DNA from: Ricordea florida
Taxonomy: Eukaryota; Cnidaria; Anthozoa; Corallimorpharia; Ricordeidae
Reading direction: 5' to 3'
Length of the DNA stretch: 64,000 nt
Assembly (NCBI GenBank): GCA_949710005.1
Contig: OX453272.1
Location: forward strand, 30,047,932-30,111,931
The notes below the pieces were generated by a model that saw nothing but the letters and a program-made list of their open reading frames with translations, searched no databases and was not told the origin of the DNA. The stretch's first letter is position 1. Each line of letters starts with the position of its first letter. The position numbers and the translations under genes are program-made. Shown piece after piece: positions 55,276-64,000 of the stretch.

Positions 55276-55636
55276 GCGGCCTCCTCTTTCTCCTCCTCTT
55301 CCTCTTTCTCCTGCTCCTCCTCTATCTCCTACTTCTTCTCTTCCTCCTCTTTTTCCTCGTCCTCCTCCTCTTCCCCGTCCTCCTTCTCTTCCTCCTCCTC
55401 CTTCTCTTCCTCCTCCTCCTTCTCTTCCTCCTCCTCCTCCTCCTCTTCCCCGTCCTCCTTCTTTTCCTCCTCCTTCTCTTCCTCCTCCGCTTTCTCCCCC
55501 TCCTCCCTTTTCTCCTCCTCCTCCGCCTCCTCCTACTCCTCCTCTTTCTTTTCCTTCTTTTCCTCCTTCCCCTCCTCCTCCTTCATCTTCTCTTTTTCTT
55601 CCTCCTCCTCCTCCTCCTCCTCCTCTTTCTTTAAAA
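55276..55636. repeat. Polypyrimidine (CTCCTC/TTC)n tract, about 360 bp
   Basis: Almost pure C/T on the plus strand, built of CCTCCTCTT and CTCCTTCTC variants. All three frames are open (Pro/Leu/Ser or Arg/Glu/Gly runs), so the ORFs across it are meaningless. Confidence 0.95.
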
Positions 55637-56001
55637 GACTTATTAAGCATCCTTTTCAACCATATTGTAATCAAATGGTGTAAAATCGTTGTCGAACAAA
55701 ACATATTCAACTCATCTATCAACAAGCTTAGTCATGTCTACCAGTGCCGAGAAATCCAGAGAAAAGGTGAAGAAATGGAGGAAAAAAAATCCCGAACTAT
55801 GCATTGGAGAATAACATCAAAGGAATTTCAAACAAACTTTTTGCACTTAAAATAAAGATCTAACTAAATTTCCAAACACTGCAAAGCGTATCACTCTGAT
55901 ATACATTTACAGCGCGAATTGTAAGCAGTTTTCAACGGAAATAAAATCGGTTACATTAATCATAACCCTTACTTCTTGGTGAAAAGAGAATTACATGTTG
56001 C

Positions 56002-56154
56002 GGAATGATTTCCGCACAGGTCCCTACGCGATTATGCATTCTGTAACCATACTATTTCGTTCTTCGAACACAAGAAATATTTGCACGTGCATTACAGCAG
56101 ACAAGACAGCTTCAGCATGCATAATGAAGTAGGGACCTGTGCGGAAATCATTCC
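56002..56154. mobile_element. Hairpin MITE, 153 bp
   Basis: GGAATGATTTCCGCACAGGT, CCCTACGCGATTATGCAT at the left is inverted at 56110-56154 (ATGCATAATGAAGTAGGGAC, CTGTGCGGAAATCATTCC). The arms are about 43 bp, loop about 65 bp. Confidence 0.75.
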
Positions 56155-56623
56155 CATGTTTCTTTCTTATTTCTTCATCCAACATGAGAATAAAGAGTTA
56201 AAGAAAAAAAATTCAATTGAAATACGTCAAGTGAAAACGAATTGCTAATGACAGTTTGTAAGTACACTGTAAGTATTTTATCGCCTTTTATAATTTGGGA
56301 TGCCATGAAAATCCGTGAGACCGATCCCAGATTCCTCTGTCGAGACTGGTGGGCTGTTTTCCAACATGGCTGACTCATTTGTGTGGGGCCCGCCATCTTG
56401 AATACTTAATTCGGGTCCTGAATGATTGAAAAATACCTCCGCCATTCTGGATTTAGAAAACAATAGAACCCCATTGTTCTTGTTGGTGACGTGGTACAAA
56501 TCCTGGCTCCTGATTGGTTACTGAAAAATACCTTCGCCATCTTGGATTTAGAAAACAATAGCATCCATTGTTCCTCAAACAATAGCCTATATTCTTTCTC
56601 GGCTCCTGATTGGTTACGGCCCC

Positions 56624-56976
56624 TATCAGCCACCTACACTACTAAGGTAGGGGCTTTCATCATCATCATCTTCTTCACTCGTATCATCCGTGTGATAATC
56701 TTCAAGAAGCAGGATGCAGTACACCCTGTTCCTAACTTCTGGCTCAAGATTGGTGAGCATCCTGCTTCCTGCCGCATTGCTAAAATAGTTTGCTTGCAGT
56801 AGGTAAGCGATTAGTTTTGCATCCCGTCTAAACAGCATTGTTGCCACAGCTTCAACGTTTATGCACGCTTCAGGGATTGTCAGGGAAAGGGGATAAAGAA
56901 GACAATTTGGAAGCTCTGAGAAATTTAGATGGGATGTGTGCAAAACAGCTTTCTTTATAGATTTGTAAATATTCAC
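56624..56976 (-). CDS. Hypothetical ORF with acidic C-terminus
   Basis: 116 codons on the minus strand. The stretch from ELPNCLLYPLSLTIPEACIN through YFSNAAGSRMLTNLEPEVRN to RVYCILLLEDY has a balanced composition unlike the surrounding repeats, followed by an Asp/Glu cluster. TTTCTCAG just upstream of the Leu-Pro part (near 56922) could be a 3' splice site, so it may be an exon fragment of a gene captured by a repeat. No family is recognised, and its end runs into the inverted repeat at 56643. It may well be spurious. Confidence 0.25.
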
Positions 56977-57797
56977 TTGTCAAGTGAAATGTAACAGTTA
57001 ATATGACATCAAGATGCATGTAGTGGCATTTGAACGTATTAATCTGTAAAATACCAGATGTAACTTTTTTTCGAGGTGGCCAAGGGGGGGTCATCCCAAA
57101 AAAATCCTTTTGAAGGGGGGCCATGTGAAAAAATTGGCAAGCTGAGGGGGGGTCACTCAATTTCCCACTGACACTCCCCCAAATCCCACCAGCCCCCCCC
57201 CTCCTATCCCTTAAAAAATGAACGGTCATTTATTCATTCATCGATCCCGAAATATTCCCCGCTTTTTTAGCGCTGACCTTGCATCAATCCACAAATAATT
57301 CTTAGAATGACAGCTGAAACTGGGAATTTTGGAATGTGAAAAAATAAACTTAATGAGTTTTAAGGTACAGTCTCGTTATAACGAACAAAACAATCAATGC
57401 TGTAAATAGCAATTATCCTGTGCATATACTATGTAATGCGTGTCTATTGAAATTGGACTCTTTTCACAAGTGTAAAATTGGTAAATGAAGATGGGCCTCT
57501 TGATTCTAATGTGAATGCAAAGCGGTGAGAAGGATATCAAGGTAAGTTCAACAATGAAAAATCGAATTGCTCCGTTAATACTATCATTGACAAGGTCTGG
57601 CATATTCTGTTTTGCTATTTTCTTAAAAGTTGTTTTCGTGGTAGCGGAAGACGTCGGGTGAAATAATAAAAAAAATCATTTAAAAGTTTTTTAAAAAAGT
57701 ACATTTATGACGGATAGAAGGTTATGATAGGAGTTTTCAAGTCTAGCAGAAATAAAGAAACTTTCTTAAACCACATAGCTGGCCTCCCTTTTTCCCA

Positions 57798-57901
57798 GTT
57801 AACCCTTTAAGCCCCGAGGGGTCTCCCTGTGATGAGTAAAATCGTCGGGCGTTAGCCAGAGTAAAATCTGTAAAGACACTATCGGGGCTTAAAGGGTTAA
57901 C
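57798..57901. repeat. Short foldback element, 18-bp arms
   Basis: GTTAACCCTTTAAGCCCC at 57798-57815 and its exact inverse GGGGCTTAAAGGGTTAAC at 57884-57901. Confidence 0.75.
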
Positions 57902-58009
57902 GTATTAGACATTCCGGCAGGCATATTTTGGGCAAGAACGTCATGCTAGCCCACATATAAGGCACTATTATCTCAAAGTTGGCAAGGACCTCATGTATAT
58001 ACACACCAC

Positions 58010-59490
58010 GAGTCCCCAATATCCATTATTTAGTCATTCATATTCATTTACTTTCATCTATAACCATTTACTTGTATCCGTTAATCGTTACGCGTTTCAA
58101 TCTACTTTCATTTAAGTCCATTTACTATCAATCATGTTCATCTACCCTAATTCACGTTCATTTACCTTAATATGCATCCATATAACTTAATTCACCTTCA
58201 TCTTCCTTCATATTCCTTCATCTAACTTCATCTACGTTCATTTACCATCATCTACATACATCTACCTTCATTTACCCTCATCTACCTTCATTTACTTTTA
58301 TCTACCTTCATTAAAGTTCATCTACCTTCATCTACCTCCATCTGTCTTCATCTACCTTCATCTACCTCCATTTACCTTCATCTACCTTCATTTACGTTCA
58401 TCTACCTTCATCTACCTCCATCTGTCTTCATCTACCTTAATCTACCTCCATTTACCTTCATCTACGTTCATTTACCATCATCTACCTTCATCTACTTTCA
58501 TTTGCCTTCATCTACCTTCATTTACCTTCATCTACCTTCATTTACGTTCATCTACCTTCATCTACCTCCATCTGTCTTCATCTACCTTCATCTACCTCCA
58601 TCTGTCTTCATTTACCTTCATCTACCTTCATTTACATTCATCTACCCTCATTTACGTTCATCTAACTTCATTTCACTTCATCTCCCTTAATCTACCCTCA
58701 TCTACCTTCATTTACCTCCATTTACCTTCATCTACCTTCATTTACGTTCATGTACCTTCATCTACCTTCATCTACCTCCATCTGTCTTTATTTACCTTAA
58801 TCTACCTCCATTTACCTTCATCTACGTTCATTTACAATCATCTACCTTCATCTACTTTAATTTACGTTCATCTACCTTCATCTGTCTTCATTTACCTTCA
58901 TCTACCTTCATCTGTCTTCATTTACCTTCATCTGCCTCCATTTACCTTCATCTACGTTCATTTACCATCATATACCTTCATTTACCTTCATCTACATTCA
59001 CTTACGTTCATCTAACTTCATTTACCTTCATCTAACTTCATCTACCGTCATTTACCTTCATCTACATTCATTTACGTTCATCTAACTTCATTTCACTTCA
59101 TCTCCCTTAATCTACCCTCATCTACCTTCATTTACCGCCATTTACCTTCATCTACCTTCATTTACGTTCATCTACCTTCATCTGCCTTCATCTACTTTCA
59201 TCTACTTTCATCTACTTTCATCTACATTCATCTACCTTCATCTACCTCCATTTACCTTCATCTACCTTCATTTACTTTCATCTACCTTCATCTACCTCCA
59301 TCTGTCTTCATCTACCTTCGTCTACCTCCATTTACGTTCATCTTCCTCCATTTACCTTCATTTACCTCCATCTACCTTCATTAACCTTCATCTATCGTGA
59401 TTTAACGTCATCTGCCTCCATATAGCTTTATATAACTTCATCTACCTTCATTTACTATCAACTACCTTTATCTATCTTCATCTGCCTTCG
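58010..59490. repeat. Decamer array (CATCTACCTT/CATTTACCTT), about 1.5 kb
   Basis: Imperfect 10-bp units on the plus strand, mostly CATCTACCTT, CATTTACCTT, CATTTACGTT, CATCTACCTC and CATCTGTCTT, with some higher-order repetition of 60-100 bp blocks. It decays at the left edge and ends sharply at a LINE 3' end near 59490. Confidence 0.95.
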
Positions 59491-59492
59491 CT

Positions 59493-60475
59493 GCTTTTCT
59501 TGTGAGGGTACCTCAGCTAGTTCTGTTAGACGCTGCAGGTTTGAGCTGTTGTGGGTGAGGACCTGCCCACTTGAAGTTGGCCTCAAAGCTGTCCTGGTAT
59601 CTGTTCTTGGGGCGACCTTGCTTTCGGCTACCAGAAGCTAACTCCCCCTAAAACAGTTGCCGAGGGATTCTGGACTCCTCCATGCGGATGACGTGGCCAG
59701 ACCATCGACGTTGAGGTTGGAGGATCTTGATTTCGATGCTTGTAGTGTCTGCTATGCCCTGGACTTCTTGATTGGAAATGCGATCCTGTCAGCGTGTCTC
59801 CCTGATTGCTTCTAGGGTGCTTGTGTGGAACCGTTCCAGCTTCTTGATATTCCTGCTTGAGAGGATCCACGTTTCACAGCCGTAGAGCAGTGACGGGGGA
59901 ACTACTAAGTTGTGCACCTTCAGCTTGGTTGAAAGGCAAACGTCCTTGTCCTGGAACACCTAGTTGCGGAGTTTGCCCAGTGCCTGGCTGGCTTTCTGTA
60001 TCCGAGCTGCGATCTCTTTGTCCAGAGTGTCATCGTTGGAGATGGTGCTACCAAAGTACTTGAACGTGTCGATGCCCTTGATCCGGCTGTGGCGATGCAT
60101 GGCGACTGGGAGGAACTGTCTGGTGCGGGCTGAAGAAGAACTTTTGTATTGCCGAGGCTGATTGTCAGGCCAAACATCTTGGATGCTTCGGAGAATTTGT
60201 CCACAATTGCCTGTAGATTGAAGATTTTCTTGGTAGGCCAACAGTGCGCAGTCATCAGCAAACAGGGCTTCAAGTATGAGCCTCTCCATTGTCTTCGTCT
60301 TAGCAGTGAGATATCGCAGATCTGACAGTGACCCGTCCAGGCGGTATTTGATGTAGACACCAAGATCAAAGTCACGCGTAGAATGAAGAAGTACTTGGGT
60401 AAAGAACAGGTTGAACAGAACAGAACGGGAGAAAGCACGCAGTCTTATTTTACTCCGAGGGGGTACTCCCATATA
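59493..60475 (-). pseudogene. LINE reverse transcriptase C-terminal fragment (RTE-like)
   Basis: On the minus strand: a broken RT with LFNLFFTQVLL, LEALFADDCALLAY (catalytic FADD near 60265), KMFGLTISLGNTKV, GIDTFKYFGSTISNDDTL, DKEIAARIQKASQALGKL, then in other frames LVVPPSLLYGCETW, RHNIKKLERFH-like text, RWSGHVIRME and a GSRKQGRPKNRY-type end. Two or more frameshifts. The 3' end at about 59490 runs directly into the decamer array. The clade call is by motif wording and is tentative. Confidence 0.75.
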
Positions 60476-61701
60476 TGGGCTTTATAGGTATGTGCCGCGG
60501 GATAGGGTATGGTTTTTGAGGTTCTTGATCCTTAAATAGGGTATCATTTTTGTACATATTGGCACAGTGTTCCCGGTGTGATCCTTAGATAGGGTGCCTA
60601 AATTGTATCAGGCAGTCTACCATACTTCGCTCCTGACTTTGCTTAATGCTAACGTCCAGTAATCTTACAGAAACGAAATAAGGCAACCTCGTTCCCAGGG
60701 CTTTTCCCTAGAAAGAAAAATGGCGGACGCTGGGTGGTATTGTGAGACAAAAGGAAGAATTCTATTGTGCCGACTTTCTCTCTTCGAATTTCACTTCTGA
60801 GAATACTTTGTTTACCAGATTATCTGGATAACGTCTCGCGTGAAGGCGTGATCTGAATGCTCCAATATTCTGTTCAAAAGTATTTTTTGAAGAGTCAGTT
60901 GAAGCAGCCTAAGTGCTTCGCTTTTGATGAAACCTTTACTGACCCCTGATGGGTGGCAGGAAGCGAAATGTGTGTACTGAAATGTTTCTGTCGGCTTGTG
61001 GCGAGTTCGCACGTCAAGGATAGATCTTTGTCTATATCTATCGCACAACATTTGACAGGCTGTAGCTATCTCATCTGTGATAGCCAATGTCAAAGCTGCA
61101 AGCAATCTCGGGCAACGTTACTTTATAATATCTGCCTTAATAACTGCTGGTTGTGAGTTCACTTTACCAAAAGCACGACTCAAGCGACGGCTCTCGAATT
61201 CATTGCCGCAAAGACGGCAAATGGAATGTCGAATATGAATTTTTTTTGAGTCAACTGCTACATAAAATATGCGAAACACTAGATTTGCTGTGACACGTGG
61301 AGATATTCTCGCAACCTTCTCAAAAATATTTTATGACAAGTAGAATTTGAGAAAATTTCAGCAACCAATGAAAATGCAGAATTAACCGCAGGAATTCATG
61401 CAATAGTTTTTCAATGAATATTTAGATGAACACGTGACCAGCCGATGTTAGGGCCTTTACCCGTCCGCCATTTTTCTTTCTAGGGAAAAGCCCTGGGAAC
61501 GAGGCTGGAAATAAGGTTGACCCGTTCAAGCTATGTTTAGTTTTTGTTTCTCCCTTGCATAGGGTCTCATTTTTCGTGTTTGAGCCTTAAACAGGGTATC
61601 AATTTTCGTTTGCTTCATCCTTAGATAGGGTCAGGGTTTAAGACCCTACGCGGCACACACCTATCCGAAATTCATGGGAGTACCCCCCTCCCTCGGGTCA
61701 A
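60454..61701. mobile_element. Element with about 250-bp inverted ends carrying an RT remnant
   Basis: GAGGGGGTACTCCCATATAT, GTGCCGCG, AGGGTATC.. and CTCGTTCCCAGGGCTTTTCC, CTAGAAAGAAAAATGGCGG at 60454-60725 return inverted at about 61465-61701. The inner borders (60700-60727 and 61467-61494) are the best conserved. The centre of about 740 bp holds a reverse transcriptase piece. Confidence 0.65.
60790..61105 (-). pseudogene. Reverse transcriptase C-terminal remnant
   Basis: Minus strand, open for 97 codons: ILDVRTRHKPTETFQYTHFA, SCHPSGVSKGFIKSEALRLL, then a frame that ends ITRDVIQIIW-like. The phrase HKPTETFQYTHFxSCHP is familiar from cnidarian retroelement RTs near the C-terminus. It is enclosed by the inverted ends of 60454-61701, so it was probably captured or is what is left of an autonomous element. 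Confidence 0.55.
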
Positions 61702-62149
61702 AACGGGTCTGCTATCGACAAAATCGCCTGCTACTCCCATGTTTACGCAGGCTGTAGTTCGTCGGCTTAGCTGCTTTTCCCTCACTAAATAAACAAAGGG
61801 AATAGAAACAATTTTTACCAAGGAAGCGTAGTATATAAATTCCCGCGGTATGTGACCTAATAAACATAAAGTTAACCAAAAATGCTGTTCACGGTTCGCA
61901 GTTTGTTTACTTGCAATTGTTTCAAAAGCAGCGTTTCTGCCGCGTTCGAAATCGCGAGATTGAAGAGAAGTACAAATAATTCTTAATTCGTCCATGAAAA
62001 AAAAAAACAAAAAACAAAATAAAGCTAATCGGCTTTTTCTGTTTTTTGTTTCTACGGTTATGATTTTTCCGGGTTTTAGTTTTCCGGTGCAACTTAAGTC
62101 TTTGGTCTTAGTTTTCCGGACACCCAACGGCGAACGTGAATGAATTCGA

Positions 62150-64000
62150 AGGCAGGTGAAGGTAAATGAAGATAGATGAAGATGAATGAACGTAAATGAA
62201 GGTATATGATGGCGAATAAAGGTATAGCTAAAGGTAAATGAACATGAATGAACATAAACGAAGAAAAATGAGACTAATTAACGTAAACGAAGGCAGATGA
62301 AGGTAAATGAAAGTACATGAACGTAAATGAAGGTAGATGAAGTTAAATAGAGGAAAATGAACGTGGATGAATGTAGATGAAGGTAAATGAAGTTAAATGA
62401 AGTTAAATGGAGGTAGATGGAGGTAGATGAAGGAAGATAAAGGTAGATGAAGGTCGAAAGAGGTAGATGAAGGTAGAAGGAGGTAGATGAAGGTAAACGA
62501 AGGTAGATGAAGGTATAAATGAAGGTATAAATGATGGTAGATGAACGTAAATGAAGGTAGATGAAGGTAAATAAAAGTAGATGAAGGTACATGATGGTAA
62601 ATGAACGCAGATGGAGGTAGATGAAGGTAAATGGAGGTAGATGAAGGTAAATGAAGGTAGATGAATGTAGATGAAGGTAAGTGAAGTTAAATGAAGTTAA
62701 ATGAAGGTAAATGAAAGTAGATGAATGCAGATGAAGGTAGATGAAGCTAAACGAAGGTAGATGAAGGTAAATGAAGGTAGATGAAGGTAAATGAGGTAAA
62801 TGAAGGTAGATGAAGGTAGATGAAGGTAAATAAACGTAGATGAACGTAAATGAACGTAAATGCAGGTAGATGAAGGTAGATGAAGGTAAATGAACGTAGA
62901 TGAACGTAAATGAACGTGAATGAAGGTAGATGAAGATAAATGATAGTAAATGAAGGTAGATGATTGTAGATGAAGGTAGATGAAGCTAAACGAAGGTAGA
63001 TGAAGCTAAACGAAGGTAGATAAAGGTAAATGAAGGTAGATGAAGGTAGATGAGGTAAATGAAGGTAGATGAAGGTAGATGAAGGTGAATAAACGTAGAT
63101 GAACGTAAATGAATGTAAATGAAGATAAATGAACGTAGATCGACGTAAATGAAGGTAGATGAAGCTAAATGAAAGTAAATGAAGATAAATGAACGTAGAT
63201 GAACGTAAATGAACGTAAATGAAGGTAGATGAAGCTAAATGAAAGTAAATGAAGGTAGATGAACGTAGATGAATGTAGATGAAGGTAAATGAAGTTAAAT
63301 GAAGTTAAATGGAGGCAGATGGAGGTAGATGAAGGAAGATAAAGGTAGATGAAGGTAGAAAGAGGTAGATGAAGGTAGAAGGAGGTAGATGAAGCTAAAC
63401 GAAGGTAGATGAAGGTATAAATGAAGGTATAAATGAAGGTATAAATGATGGTAGATGAACGTAAATGAAGGTAGATGAAGGTAAATAAAAGTAGATGAAG
63501 GTACATGAAGGTAAATGAAAGTAAATGAAGGTAGATGAAGGTAAATGAAGGTAGATGGAGGTAGATGAAGGTAGATGGAGGTAGATGGAGGTAGATGAAG
63601 GTAAATGAAGGTAAATGAAGGTAGATGAAGATAGATGGAGGTAGATGAACGTAGAGGAACGTAAATGAACGTAAATAAAGGTAGATGAAGGTAAATGAAG
63701 GTAGATGAAGGTAAATTAAAGTAGATGAAGGTAGATGATGGTAAATGAACGTAGATGAAGGTAAATGGAGGTAGATTAAGGTAAAAGAAGACAGATGGAG
63801 GTAGATGAAGGTAGATGAGCGTAAATGAAGGTAGATGAAGGTAAATGGAGGTAGATGAAGGTAGATGAAGACAGATGGAGGTAGATGAAGGTAGATGAAC
63901 GTTAATGAAGGTAGATGAAAGTAAATGAAGGTAGATGAGGGTAAATGAAGGTAGATGAAGATAGATGATGGTAAATGAACGTAAATGAAGGTAGATGAAG
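62150..64000. repeat. Decamer array in opposite orientation (AAGGTAGATG/AAGGTAAATG), runs off the window
   Basis: The reverse complement of the unit at 58010-59490, with the same variants (GAAGGTAGAT, GAAGGTAAAT, GAACGTAAAT, GGAGGTAGAT). A block of about 300 bp at 62280-62600 recurs at 63165-63510 (for example GAAGGTATAAATGAAGGTAT, AAATAAAAGTAGATGAAGGT), spacing about 900 bp, showing segmental duplication in the array. The right end is not reached. Confidence 0.95.

Larger units (their letters stand above)
55028..56643. mobile_element. 1.6-kb segment bounded by about 90-bp inverted repeats
   Basis: GTAGTATAGGTGGCTTTTAG, GGGCCGCAACCAATCGGGAG, CCGAGAAAGACAATAGGCTA at 55028-55115 is mirrored at about 56555-56643. 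Inside lie a long polypyrimidine tract, a 153-bp hairpin and a partial direct duplication (GAAAAATACCTCCGCCATTC near 56427 and GAAAAATACCTTCGCCATCT near 56522). No transposase is present, so it is either a non-autonomous element or a composite. Confidence 0.55.

Noticed and set aside
55207..55855. Long Pro-rich, Leu-rich and Gly/Arg-rich ORFs
   Set aside because: They are translations of the polypyrimidine tract in all frames.
61672..62127. 151-codon minus-strand ORF
   Set aside because: Starts in a repeat end, contains a poly-Phe from a poly-A run and no recognisable domain.
58502..63506. ORFs in the decamer arrays (YLHLPSFTFI-type)
   Set aside because: Low-complexity translation of the array.

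Overview
The window looks like nuclear DNA from an anthozoan cnidarian, most likely a stony coral; this is inferred from the mix of repeat families, AT-rich introns with GT-AG sites and the gene content, and the species cannot be told. It is dominated by one host gene and by the mobile elements that have filled its introns and flanks.

Host gene: on the + strand from about 3.9 to 54.2 kb I can follow roughly 30 exons whose splice phases agree at every junction I checked. They encode a B-box zinc finger, a coiled coil, four extended Tudor domains and an acidic C-terminal tail. This best fits an RNF17/TDRD4-like germline protein of the piRNA pathway. The 5' end (an expected RING exon and the promoter) is not visible, so the model is 5' partial; the 3' end, with stop codon and AATAAA, is present.

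Elements inside its introns: (1) 6090-17913 is a complete-length but dead BEL/Pao LTR retrotransposon in antisense orientation, with 428-bp LTRs and a GTAAA target duplication. A 4.4-kb two-ORF LINE (8665-13079) is inserted in its pol gene and has its own ATATCT duplication. (2) 35861-40454 is an ISL2EU-type DNA transposon with AT target duplication, a spliced THAP/DDE transposase gene and a convergent spliced gene for a SWIM/YqaJ-exonuclease protein. (3) Smaller items are a LINE remnant, tRNA-derived SINEs, several hairpin or MITE-like elements, and tandem arrays with units of 11-12, about 31, 67 and 86 bp.

Flanks: 0-3.8 kb holds a 57-bp repeat coding for basic 19-residue units, a Penelope-like reverse transcriptase remnant and an 18-bp minisatellite. 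Downstream of the gene (54.8-64 kb) I see no convincing host gene. There is a 1.6-kb segment bounded by inverted repeats around a long polypyrimidine tract, then a nested palindromic region: two large arrays of the same 10-bp unit in opposite orientation (58.0-59.5 and 62.15-64 kb) flanking a LINE fragment and an element with about 250-bp inverted ends.

The most interesting points are the duplicated promoter plus 16-nt first exon carried in both inverted ends of the ISL2EU element, the tandem arrays lying inside terminal inverted repeats, the intronic arrays that repeat splice-site-like sequences, and the inverted decamer arrays abutting a LINE 3' end.
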